Part shown: piece by piece, positions 38,400 to 50,351 of the stretch
How positions within the stretch are numbered: the first letter of the stretch is position 1
Layout: each line of letters opens with the position of its first letter
Source of the DNA: Stichopus chloronotus
Taxonomy: Eukaryota; Echinodermata; Holothuroidea; Aspidochirotida; Stichopodidae
DNA length: 64,000 nucleotides
NCBI GenBank assembly: GCA_021234535.1
Contig: CM037838.1
Span: 13,533,680-13,597,679 of the forward strand
Reading direction: 5' to 3'
Made by a program: the position numbers and the translations under genes
The notes under the pieces: generated by a model
What the model was told of the DNA's origin: nothing
The model's input: only the letters and a program-made list of their open reading frames with translations
The model's database searches: none

Positions 38400-40230
38400 A
38401 ATTCCGAGGTTGTTTTAATTGATGATATGTAAGATGTTAAAAGACATTCACTAAAAAGTGAAGTTTGCAATAATTTGTAATGTCCTTCTTGGGCAACTCA
38501 CATCACATGGTTTAGTTGCCTGTTGAAATTACAATGTTCATAATTATCGTTTAAAATTTGACTTTCTTTATTGGGAACATTATTTTGTGAAGGGGGCATC
38601 TGTAGATGTGTTTAGGTCACCTGATAACAGTGTTAATAGGGAGCAGTGATCACATTTCGTAACAAGTTTTAATAGCTTCTGCAGGCGAACCAAATGAAAT
38701 GAAAAGAAGCAAAGTAATTTGAGTTGTACAAGAAAGACGGCCCAAACTGTTGTAGAATTCGCCATTTTAAATTTAGTTATGCCCTAACACTATATGTCTA
38801 ACTCAAAAATGGTTTCAATGTCAGGATGCTAATTGGACTATTTGCAGGTTACCATAAGCAGTTGCGGACGGACCTCAAATTAACATTCAGGGGACGAACA
38901 AAAAAACGAGATTTTTACGAGAAAAATCATATCAGAATAAATAAAATTCATAAACTAATTAATATATATGAACAAAAAGTAGAAATGATTGGTTTAATAC
39001 ATTGCGTAATAATTATATGACGAAAACAAAACTGTCGAAAACAAAACTCTTCAAACGATCATGAGTTCGATAAATTGCACGTGACATTTTGACATTCATC
39101 AACAGCACAAGCTGAAATAAGTCAAGTACATTATATAAAAAAAAATACTTATCAGGTGACATTTAATTCATGATGTTTATAATGCAAACGGCTTCTGGTT
39201 TCAATAACGTAACATAAAGCCACATTCAGATCATCAACCTCAAGCTTAACTTACTTAAATTGTCAACTTAATTCTTATCTGGTATAGTATAAAATAATGT
39301 AATTCTGATGTAGGTTTGCTATAAACGATTTACAACTGGATATATTTTCATTTGCCACGAACCATTCACTCCATTTTCCCTCACCCTCGTCGTGTCCTAT
39401 AATTCTTTCTTCTACAGTTACAGTAACCTTTGTTCCCAGAAAGTGTTTTTTTTTTTTTTGTGTTGGTGTGTTTTTTTTATGTGTGTGAGAGACTTTTTGC
39501 CCTATGTACCTTTTTGTTTTAAGTTCTCTAACCTAAACGCAAGTGCGCCCCCTTTAGTTCCTTAACAGGTCCTCGATGTTGCCGTGCCTTCAATTGGCGA
39601 CACAAAATCCTGTCAATATTTATCTATGATACGGTGCCATTCGAATTTGTCACGTATAAAAGAAGCCGATTCCGTGTTCTTTTATCAGTATATGTTACAA
39701 CGATTCTTGTTCATCTTAAAGAGGGGGGGGGGTGGGTTGACATGGGGGGAGTGGGATTGACATTACGCTGAACGCAAAACAATAATAATACATTAAACTC
39801 CTTGACGATTATATAAATAGAAATACACCTTCACCGCCTGCTGAGAAATTATTAGCATGATAATAGACATGTTATGAGCCAGACAAAAGATATGCAGAAA
39901 TAGACACACTGTAGACATTCTGAATGTCGTTGGCTCACGTAACCATGGATACGGGTGACCTTAGAGCAGAGGAGGAGAGAAATATCATAAGTCATAATGT
40001 CATGAGTATTTAAACAGAGTTATTTCCCTTCACCGTTTTTTTTTTCCGTTTTCATTCTGTTTAATTTCCTCTTTATTTGACACTCAGTTACGGATGAAGG
40101 GAACTCTCTGTGGAGAAGCGATATTTGTTTTCTGTAATGTTTTCAGGGGTGTCACTATGATCTGATAATTTAAGAAAGGGAACATTTTGTCATACTTTTG
40201 TGGATGACATGTAATTTTTAGCGGAGAGCT
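38400..40230. other. Intergenic, nothing recognised
   Basis: Contains T-rich and GT-rich microsatellite (39440-39490) and a 10-G run (39723-39732). Open frames are short and unsupported. Confidence 0.45.
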
Positions 40231-40238
40231 TCGACAAC

Positions 40239-42170
40239 TTTTTTCATTTCATTTTCATTTATTTGTTTTTCACATCAAACATATTTGCATACATGTATAT
40301 ACAATAATTACAATAACTGGAGTAAACCGTTTATTTATGATGTGAAGGAAGTTGAACGAAAAATCCTCACGGGCTTGGCGAAGTGCTCAACTCCCTAGTG
40401 CAATAGCAGAAAAAAGAAAAGAAGAGACAACGAAAACTTAAAAAGATAGTTAACACCTCCAACCCCCGCCACATCCCAAAGCACCATCATTCCTACATAC
40501 ATGGCTACCCATTATGGGCCTGCTTTCGCATAATAAAGTAGAGAAAAGCAGGGCTCCGGACAGTAGAACATCAATAAGAACTTAAATACAGTTTAGCAAG
40601 ATTACACTTGAAAGATCTTACACTAGGACTGTCCATTACTTTCTTGGGTAGGGTATTCCAAAGATTAATGGCACGATGCCGAAAGCTCTACGGAGAACGG
40701 AATATGCGACATACAGTATGTAGAAGAAGCTGAGGATAACGTGTGTTGTAATTGTGAACATGAGTGCTAGTTGTGAAAAAGTTTGAAAAGGCGTGTTGTA
40801 ACAGGTTGTGGGTAAAGCGATAGGTGAATGAAGCTATTCCTAGATTGATAATGTCGTAAAGTTTAAGTAAGTTCAACATTTTGAAAAGAGGATCGGTGTG
40901 ATCACGTGGACCACAGTGACAAATATGTCGAACAGCCCTTTTCTGTGAAAGAACAAGACTATTTAAGTATTACTTATTGGTACTAGACCACACAGTACTG
41001 CAATAAGTGAAATGTGGATAAACTAAAGTGAAGTACAAGGTACGTAGGACACTTCTGGGAAGAATGTATTTGAGCCTACCAATAATACCGACCCCTTTTG
41101 CAACATGGGAGGATAAGTAGTGAATGTGCTCATGTCAGGTTAGTTTGGAGTCAATAATTACTCCCAAGAATTTTACTTTAATAACTAAGTCAAGTTTGTC
41201 ACCATTAATATTTATGTTGAAATTGTGATGATTGTTACACTTATAGCCATTAAAAACCATAAACTTTGTTTTGCTAATATTTACGGATAACTTAATAACC
41301 GAAAACTAATTACAGTAATGACTAAGTCAGCACTTTTAAAGTGAGTGTACTGTTTCTTGAAAGTCAAATAGCTTTTAAACCAATCGAGTGGGGGACCTCT
41401 AATACTGTAGTGGGAGTGTTTAGTTAATAAAATACTGTGGACGACAGTGTCAAACGCTTTTGACAAATCCAAAAAATGCCAATGGAAGTCTGCCTATTTG
41501 CGATAGCTTTGTTTAGTTTATCAATAGCATCAATAAGAGCAGTTTCGGTGGAATGACCTGGAGGGAAACCATATTGACAATTAGAGAACACTTCAAGCTT
41601 GCTTAGAAAGGTTTGTACTCTGTTGAAAACTAGCCTTTCTAAAATTTTAGAAAGACAGGGCAACACCGAAATGGGGCGATAGTTTACAAACTGATTTTGA
41701 TCACCTTTTTTGAATAACGGAACAACTTTAGCCACTTTTAACTTTTCAGGGAAGATGCCATGCGTGAGGGAAGCATTGAAGATATGTATGAGAGGTTTTG
41801 AGATGAATGGGATCACTTTACGAACAATGGCAGGATGCAGACCGTCACTACCAGCTGATTTTGTAGGATTCAAACAATCAAAGGCGATCTTTACAAATTC
41901 ATCATTGCTAATAGGAGAGAAAAATAAAGAGGAAAGGCTACTGCAGGCTAAGTAGTTTTTCGTGGGAGAAACATAAGGAATTTCTTCGGCAAGCGAAGGC
42001 CCAAGATTGATAAAGAAGTCATTAAAAGCGTTAGCAATGCTTACTGGATCTGTAAAAGACTTATCGCAATCAATGAATTTATCCGGGTAAGAACTAGCGC
42101 ATCAAATGATGTGTTAATATCACTTTTCCTATAAATATGATCCCAACTAGCAAGTGACAACTAACAACTA
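40239..42170 (-). pseudogene. Non-LTR retrotransposon fragment (Jockey/CR1-like)
   Basis: Reading leftwards, a linker (PVSIANAFNDFFINLGPSLA) leads into reverse-transcriptase blocks KSAGSDGLHPAIVRK, VVPLFKKGDQNQFVNYRPIS, QYGFPPGHSTETALIDAID and, after a one-base deletion near 41478, [15 protein letters not shown]. The next block, which should hold VPQG and the catalytic YADD, is deleted near 41300. The frame then resumes with [35 protein letters not shown] and NTLPKKVMDSPSVRSF. The 3' end at 40239 is an ATGAAA-rich tail. A further break lies near 42098 and the 5' end with the endonuclease is missing. It is a dead copy. Confidence 0.85.
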
Positions 42171-45100
42171 ACAAGTTTGGTATAGTACCAACCTTCTTGG
42201 TACTACCAAAATTTATCTATAGTCGTCGGATACCATCTCAAACAAAATATATTTTCCAAATGTTATAACGATAATACTCACATATCAGAATCAAAACGGA
42301 CCAAAAATCAATGATTAAAAATACATTTAACACAATGAAATATTAAGTCAAGTCTTTGAAAGATGATGTAATTATCACTACTAACGAAGGTTGTAGTTAT
42401 CCTAACCTGATACACAGTGAATGAGCGTCAATCCACGGTCAGATATGAGGGGGGGGGGGGCAGAAGTTACCTTTGAAGTTTCACTGTTATATTTATCAGT
42501 TGTCACCGAGGACGGAGGAGCAACTGTTAAGTATTGAATAATTCCAATGGGCATACAGACCGAGGGGGTGGGGTGGGTCGAGTGATCGAGTATTATAGTT
42601 AAGGAACCTTGATGATTTCTTATAATTCGAAAATAATTTTTCTTCTCACTTTTTAAATTAGAATTCGTCTTCATTGTTATTATTCCTTTAATAATTACAC
42701 ACGGGGAGAAGGGGAGAGGGGGGTGGTGGGAACTAAATTTTAGCGGTGAGCTCTCTTTGTTACTATCGCGTCAGTCGGCGAGTGTAGTACAAAAAAAACA
42801 AAAAAACAATGGCACTAAATGGAACTTTGAAGGTCCATTTTTAGACTTCACTTAAAAAAGGCGGCGAAAAGCTAAAAGATTTGTTTGCACATATTCCCAT
42901 GCGTTGATCATAAGACAAATCAGACTCTTGTTGACTCTTGTTGACTCTTTCAGCAGGTTATTTCTGAAGGCGATTCCTTTTTGCGTGCACTACTCGACAA
43001 GGACTGTCTAAGCCAAGTGCCACTATCGGTTGTCCCGTAACACACAAAATAATTTTTTGGTTTCACAAACTTCCCAGAGGACCGAAAACTTCCTGAGAGT
43101 CCTAAGCCGCATGGAGACAAGACAAATAGGGATATCATGTTTGTAAATTCTAAATTAAAGAGGAAAACACAGATCCATGAAAATAACATGGTAGTAATTT
43201 GTATTGCTTTTATGTAGGAAGTTTAAACCATATTTTGTTTCCCCCTTTGTCGGCCTTGGTTAATCTTCCCAAAGATATTAAAGTCGGCAAACAGCTGAGA
43301 GGGTCACCACCATCGGTTGATGGACCGAAATTGGGACCGAAAACACATTTACCTTCAATATCATCCTCCAGTCCCTCTAGTCCATTTTTATTCTATGTTA
43401 CGCGTAACTCCATCTCTACAAATAAATGGAGCTCACAAACGATTCAAGTAAATTAATTTTTTAGATCAAAATATGATAGGAGAAATGTTTACCGTTCCAA
43501 CAACCAACTTTGAAGGCACCCCCGCAGACACAGTCAAAACGATTTAATATATTGCACAACTTACTTGATTAATTGAAATACTACGATTGATATCTGAGAA
43601 TAATACCACCTTGTTTGGTGTGTAGCGTACTGGAAATGTTTTTGACAAAAATACCGGAAAGATCCCAGAAGATAGCACTTTGTAGGCCTCCTTTCAACAA
43701 AACAGATTTTAAAGAAATTTAAAGGGGGATTGCGGCAACACCCTTGGTTATTTAAGATGATAGTATGATAATACCCGTGACACTCTTAGAGGTCTATTAT
43801 GGAGACTTAAGGACAGCATATGCGGATCACCATCCCCGTAAAAAAAAAAAAAAAAACATAACAGGTTGTGTTTAATTAAATAATTTTAGTGCGCGAAAAA
43901 GCATGTCTTATTTTTCTAGGCTTACCCAATCAATCTTTTCTTGTCTGACAGAGAACCTGCCTGTGTTACAAACTACTACCTCAGAGCAGTTTTTACTATG
44001 TAATGGTGTTACTTTATTAGCGATTAATATGTACATGCGAGAATTGGCTGGTTTAATTGTTGTTTTGTTGCTCCAAATTTTCTTCGTTTCTTGTATAGTT
44101 ACCTGCACCATCGACTGCCTGCGTGCATCGCAAACCAATAAGACATAGACAAGGCTTGGCGCCGTATTTTGCTCTTCTTAGAGGACTAACGTGGTGGCAC
44201 CGTAAAGGGTATGGGAAAAATCAGCACCACACTTTTCACGGAAGACTTTTGTTCTGCTGTTAAATAACAACATACACACAACACACACTCCGTACCACTG
44301 AGGTACACTTATGCGATCTTCTTTTCCTCAACTTTTACATACCAGGGTTTCTCAGATGACCTATGATCAATTCACAAAATTTCTTCCTCAATAGAGTGAT
44401 AAGGATAATGTTAAAGACAGTCTTCACTGTTGAAGAACTAATGTCGTCATTCTTTAACCAAATTTTGTGGGTAATTCGTAATACGTATTAACAAAAAACG
44501 TACGAAATAATGCTATTATTTTACCAAATTATCTTATAATTAGGAAAAAGCAGTATTTCCAAAAAAAATCTAGATACTTTTAAGCGTATCACTGAATAAA
44601 CATGAGGTAAAGTTTCGCAGTAACTTTAATGACGCTACAGTAATTCTGCAGTCAGTCTGCTGTTAGACCTAGCTAAGGTGGCTAGTGTAACATATATGTA
44701 ATATATCTCTGGAAACAGACAAAGGACTTTCTTATGCGTTTGGTAATAAGACGTCGATACAAAAGAAAAGCAAACGATTCCCACAAAACATCACTATTGT
44801 GATGAAATTTGTTTCAAAGGACCTAACTTTCTATGGGCAAACATTTAACCCAACAGTAATTTCAGGAAAGTTGATAATAGAAGGTCAAGTTGCAGTAGAT
44901 TAGTTTGCATCATATAACTGTGGTTTACATACAGGCCTAAGCTTATAGTTCTGAATGAACGTAGGATAGATGGCATTAATAATCGTCCAGAAACATATAT
45001 GTTAGTTTTTTATCCCTTGGAAAATAAATAATTTACTTTACTTTTCTTGAAGACTGAATGTAAATGAAAGATAATTTAAAAACAAAAGAGCTCTCTGTGG

Positions 45101-45985
45101 ATGACTTTACAAATTACTTTCCAACGTAATCTGCAGAAATCTACGTGTTCGCTACCGTAAGTTTTGCCGTTGGTGCTGTTTTTATTATTTGTGTATTGTG
45201 TATTGTGTATTATTTGTGTATTTGTGTATTGACCTGTCTGTTTGCCTTTCTACGATCGGTGAACTCACATTGGTGTATATAACACACACGAATAAACATT
45301 TTGCTATTGTAATGCCCTTCTCAAATCCTCCTGATTAGGCACAAATAAAACTTTTTTTTTCCTCTCAGTTTTGTGACTTGTTGTCAATGCGTTGGCACGT
45401 AGTCGTGAAAACAGTCACGGAATTATGAACACGAAAGTTATCTCACTGCTATATACAGTACAAAGAGCACAGAAACACGTCCATGTAATGAACAAGTAGA
45501 AACTGTCGTTACTTCGGTTAGTACCCAATTTTTCGAAAACACCTGCCTTGATTTCCTAGTGCATCCCCTCCTGATAAGAAAAAAAAGAAAGAACTTGAGT
45601 ATCAAATACAACTGTTTCTTTAATCGTGTTTTAATATTGTATCTTATTATTGCTAAATAGTATCGTCATGCACAAGCCTGCCTTAAACTGTATACTATAT
45701 TAAACTCATCAGACGGCCTCTTGAAATTAACTTAATCTATCTCATCTTCTCTTATAATCTTCCTTCAAATCTTGTACATGTTATACGATGTGGATTAATT
45801 CTTACATTCGTGAATGATGTGCACAAAGATTAAATACTTACTTTGTTGTATGCCGGGAGGTTAAAAAATTTGTTCATACTGAAGGATACATATAAAAATA
45901 CAATTAACTGAACAAAATACTACAAGTTTCTTATTCTGACATGTTATCATGACATGCCGTCATGTTTATTGTTGTAGATAGGGCA
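42171..45985. other. Intergenic, nothing recognised
   Basis: Holds a 12-G run (42449-42460), an A run (43841-43857) and GT-rich low-complexity sequence (45187-45230). Open frames on both strands at 43903-44148 overlap and are unsupported. Confidence 0.45.
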
Positions 45986-45989
45986 AAGG

Positions 45990-46430
45990 ATATGGTCACA
46001 TCTTTTGGGCGTGGAGACTGGGTGGGTGCTTTTCCAACCAAGTAGCGACCCCACTCCGAAAGTTTCGAACACTAGAATACATCCTCAAGATCCGGTGAAC
46101 AATTGAAAGGGTGCAGTTTTAAAAAAAAGGGCACTGTCCTAGTCGGCGAAAGAGCTAAAAAGGATGGGGGAGGGGGTGAGTAATGGCTATCTTAGCGGAG
46201 CGCCACCATTAGTTGGAGCGGAGCGTTCCTACTATTGCCGGTTCTAGACTGAACTCTGAAAAATTAAAATAGAATTATTTAGAAATTTAGAAAGTACCAA
46301 TTAACCTTATACACACCGTGGTGCAATATTTGGCATCTTTGTATGTCATAAAATGTGCCAGACTGAAATATGAAAAAATGCAAATTGTTAGTTTAGATTC
46401 ACCGACCATCGTCGCTCTGACAATGTTTTA
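45990..46430. repeat. Dispersed repeat, copy 2 (partner at 9575-10215)
   Basis: Same orientation as the first copy: GGTCACATCTTT, ACCCCACTCC and GTGCAATATTTGGCATCTTT in the same order, with less DNA between. The phrase GGAGCGCCACCATTAGTTG at 46197 recurs in variant form at 60179. Confidence 0.6.
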
Positions 46431-46467
46431 GCTGGTACCGACGGTCCTGGTTGTAGACATATGACTC

Positions 46468-46702
46468 TAAAGGTAACGGATCGTCTTTGCATGAATTTTC
46501 GAGCGCGTCAGATGTTTCACTTCCGCAAATTAATTTGCAGTGTGTGTTCACAGCAGTATTCGACATCGTCGTCACTATTAGTTAAATTGTAAATGCAAGC
46601 AACGTGGACACAGTACCTGTAACTACACATGCAGTGCACTCAGTGCAATGGTAGCGGTACGTTTATGTTTTACATGATTCACGAGACGATCCGTTGCCTT
46701 TA
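46468..46702. mobile_element. 235-bp MITE with 19-bp inverted ends
   Basis: TAAAGGTAACGGATCGTCT at the left and the complement of TAAAGGCAACGGATCGTCT at the right match at 18 of 19 positions. The sequence between has no coding frame. A target duplication is not clear, so I cannot name the superfamily. Confidence 0.7.
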
Positions 46703-47162
46703 AGACGCAGTCTTCCAAATGTACTGGAAATCTGCACTCGAAGTTCATTACACTTGTCAAGTTGTCATCATACTATTGAAAGATTACATGTTCAGGTGCT
46801 CATAGTATCAAAGAGAGCTTAGCACATGGACGCATAGTGCATTCGATTTGAGGAAACAGGTAGGAGAAAAGTGAAGTAAATGATAACAATTTCGTGAACA
46901 GTGGGGAACTTTCTTCTCTCTATTGGTGAAAAATAATTTAAAAAAAAAATGATAAAATAGTCTCAACATCATGCTCTGATTTGGAAGAGGCCTAAAGTGT
47001 GTAGGCCTAAAGTGTGCGTAGTGAAAAAGACATCATAAGTCCTTACCAATATTATTTTGGATTATTTGTTTCACTTGTGTTTTTTTCTTTTCATTGAATA
47101 ATGAATGGACTGAATAACATTCATTCATTTATATCTTACCTATTGATTATTACTCTCCGCAG

Positions 47163-47239
47163 GTTTTCCGGTCACTTTCTCCCGAGAACTGTTCCAGTTA
47201 AGTCAATTCCATCTTCACTGAAATCTAGAAACGTTGCAG
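47163..47239 (+). CDS. Candidate 77-nt exon, unrecognised
   Basis: A pyrimidine-rich acceptor (TTACTCTCCGCAG|) and donor (GTTGCAG|GTATTT) frame a stretch open in one phase, reading FSGHFLPRTVPVKSIPSSLK then SRNVA. Its end phase does not fit the exon at 48259, so either another exon intervenes or the call is wrong. Confidence 0.25.
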
Positions 47240-47723
47240 GTATTTTGACGTTATGGTGGTATCATGTTTACAGAGTAAATTGAATATTAAATTTTATTTT
47301 GCTGTTTCGTCCACCTGTTAATGACACGCAAAGTGTTTGAAAAGGAATACAAAATGAATTTAAGTATTATACCTATGTAGACTGATAGAAAAGTATCATA
47401 ATTTGAAAGCAATGCCGTAAATTGTGCAGCATCAGAATTTCTGAACAAAAACTACAGTGGAATGTGATAATAAATGGTTATAGACAATGAATTCAAATCT
47501 GAATAGCGAATCTTTGGACAAGTTTCTCCATTTTTTATTGTGTCCAAAACACATAATCACTGATAAGCTCACGAGTTATAATCTTGTATGTGTTTCTTTA
47601 TATTAACAGATTTAAATCTCGAATAAAGGATTTAAATATATTTCCACTAACTTAATGACAATAATGAACAATTTCGTTATAACGGGAACCTAACATACAG
47701 CTACAAACAATTGTTAAAGACAG

Positions 47724-47861
<138 letters not shown>

Positions 47862-48258
47862 TTGTTTTTATACTGAGGGACAGCATGTCAATATTAGAAT
47901 ATTTCGCGGATCCAGGCCCGTATGCAGCATTTTCGGGGGGGGGGGGGGATTGGTTTCATTTTACCCCAAAGGGAACATTGTACCCTACAATTACGCCCAA
48001 CAACTTAAAACAGCAAATACGTTGCTAACGTAGGTCCACTATCATAGGCTGAGTCGAACTCCATATTTTGTAGATCCCCCCCCCCCCCCCCCCCTCCACA
48101 TTATGGAGATCCGAGTTTGATAGGAAATAAAGTTTGAAGTTTAAAAATGTCACGAGGCAAACTAGAAAATTGACTTTGACTGAGAAGACATTGATAACAC
48201 CGAAGATAAGTATGGTGAGTACCACCGAACCGTGTATCCCTACCACATCTTATGCCAG

Positions 48259-48357
48259 AGTCGGGAAAGAAGAAGAGTGACAAAATCCCAACATTGTGAC
48301 TATGACAAGAGACAAACGCTCAGGTTAAACCAAGACAGAAAAGTACCAGAGAGAAAG
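48259..48357 (+). CDS. Candidate exon of an unrecognised gene (99 nt)
   Basis: Acceptor CATCTTATGCCAG| and donor GAGAAAG|GTAAAT bound a 33-codon, phase 0-0 exon. It reads SRERRRVTKSQHCDYDKRQ then TLRLNQDRKVPERK, a basic, charged segment. It fits the next exon at 48694 exactly in phase. I do not recognise the protein. The neighbouring hAT element begins 174 bp after the second exon, so any continuation lies beyond it. Confidence 0.42.
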
Positions 48358-48693
48358 GTAAATTTATCCAATCCTTTATTACTGTTGGTCAAGGATTTAG
48401 CCAAGATGGTCCCAACGACACTGACGGCTTGCCGACCGGTATGAAGAGCCAATTGTGAGAATACTGGTCGACATCAACTTCAGTGAAAAACACTAAAATA
48501 ATGACTCAAACCTTTATGGAAATGCGTATGTTTGTTTAAATTTTAGCTCAAAATAATTTAGCTTAAAGTAAGAAGACATATTGAAACATTAGCCATCTTG
48601 GGGTATTCCATCTGAAAAAGTAAGAAATCAAAAGGGAAGGGACTTTTTGCACCTCTTCTTCGGCCATGCAATTCCCAACAACGGCGTTCACAG

Positions 48694-48767
48694 CCTAAAG
48701 AACCATTGACCGAGAGACCTGTTGTTGATCTTTGGACTGAAGCTTACACCAATAGATTCAGTTCAAT
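48694..48767 (+). CDS. Candidate exon of an unrecognised gene (74 nt)
   Basis: Acceptor CGGCGTTCACAG| and strong donor AAT|GTAAGTAT bound 24 codons plus two bases, reading PKEPLTERPVVDLWTEAY then TNRFSS. Joined to the upstream exon the text runs ..VPERK-PKEPLTERP.. without a stop. The composition looks like real protein rather than random AT-rich translation. The next exon should start in phase 2 and was not identified. Confidence 0.42.
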
Positions 48768-48940
48768 GTAAGTATATTTTACTACATAGTGTAGCCATAT
48801 CCCTGGTGTAGGTAATAAAGAAAATATTTTTAAGTTTTTCGGTCTCCTTTCACGAGAATAGAATTACCTTCGGTCTGAAAATAGTGGTAAGCATTATCTA
48901 ATATTAAAACAAAAACCACAGTAAGACTGAGTAAAAGAAG

Positions 48941-50351
48941 CAGGCGTGGATCCAGTGGGGGGGGGGGGGATACCCGACGAACGCCCCCACCTTCTTCGAT
49001 GACCAACGATTTTCTTACCAAAATCAGCAAATAGATATGGAGAATATACTTCCTGAATGTAGGGACATGGGTGTTGATTAGGAGGGGACGGGAGGTGTCA
49101 TATCCCCTCCACTTCTGTGAGGGGATGGGACACTAACACATTTGTACCCCCACTTTATGTACCCTGGATTTAAAGTGTAATAGCAATTTCATTATTCTAA
49201 GTGGAGGTGTAAATTTTCTAACTTATGTTTCAAGAAATAAAAAAAATTAAGCAGAAATTTAACAAGGCCAGAGAGACCGAGAAGCGCCATTTCTTGCAAT
49301 CCCGGAGTTATTTTCATTTGTTTGATAAAACTAAAATTTACCCTCAGTTGTAGCTAATCAGCAAAGTAGGTGTATGTGTGTGTGTTCGTGGGGGGGGGGG
49401 GGGGGGCTGTGGCTACGAACTGTGGATATAACTAATAATGCACAACTTATGTACAGAATATGCACAAAAAAAAGAATCAATTTTTGTGAAAAATGCAAAT
49501 TCATTACAGACGTTAGGGTTAGTCTTATTGTATCCATGCAGCTGCACCTATTTTACCATATTGGTATGCACGGAACCGCAAATCTTCGGGGGAACTCCAG
49601 TCAGGAGCCCTATAAGAGGTTGCACGGGTGCCCAGTCGGGTCTTCAGACGAACTCCGGACATCGTGTAGACTGGCTAGCCTACAAGTTCGCCTGCTCCTT
49701 TTAGGGTACACAATGGCTAGCTGGGAACCAGAACAATTTTAATCGTGTTTCGAGGAAAATTGAGCAAGGTTTTCCAACACTGCTGGGAGAGAGGGGGGTG
49801 GCGGTATGTACAGCTGTAACATTTGTAAAGTGTTAAAAATATGAAGACGATGCATAATTCAATGATATGACTTTTATATGACGTATTATCTCAAGCCATC
49901 TGATGTATTTTTGCTGATATGGAATTTCCTCATGATTGAGAAATTGCGGACATAAGATCCCTATTAAAAGACTGACTACGTGCATCTTAGAACAAACGAA
50001 AAGTGCCGTTTCCGGCCAACTGGAGGGTTTGCAAAGCCCAAAGTTTTCTTGGACGATCCTGCAAACTGATGGTGGCGCTCAGCTTAGACAGTAGTGCCAG
50101 CACTCACCCTCCTCTATATTCTTTTCCATTCCAATAACTTACTTCATGGCTTACACCACTTTTAGAGAGAAAAATAGGCCAACGGATGTCCCTCACAGTT
50201 TTAATATCAAATCGACGCCCATGTGCATGAAAAATCGATTCTAGAATTCAGCTTTTCTTAGGGGAGGACCCATAAATCCCCTACAGTGGCTTCACTAGTC
50301 GATCGTGCATGGGACCCCACCCCCATTCTCCAAAACCTTAATCCACCCCTG
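48941..50351. mobile_element. hAT-like DNA transposon, 1.4 kb
   Basis: The left terminus CAGGCGTGGATCCAG and the complement of the right terminus, CAGGGGTGGATTAAG, match at 12 of 15 positions and resemble known hAT ends of the CAGGGGCGGATCCAG kind. Flanks AAAAGAAG (48933) and AGAAGAAA (50352) agree at 6 of 8. G-runs sit just inside the left end (48957-48969) and at 49390-49406. No transposase is seen. Confidence 0.5.

Noticed and set aside
37900..39405. Similar TCACCCTC-rich phrases near 37930 and 39385
   Set aside because: The match is short and weak; not enough to call a repeat.
47905..47948. CAGGCCCGTATGCAGCA followed by a G run, resembling a hAT terminus
   Set aside because: I could not find a partner end or a matching 8-bp flank.
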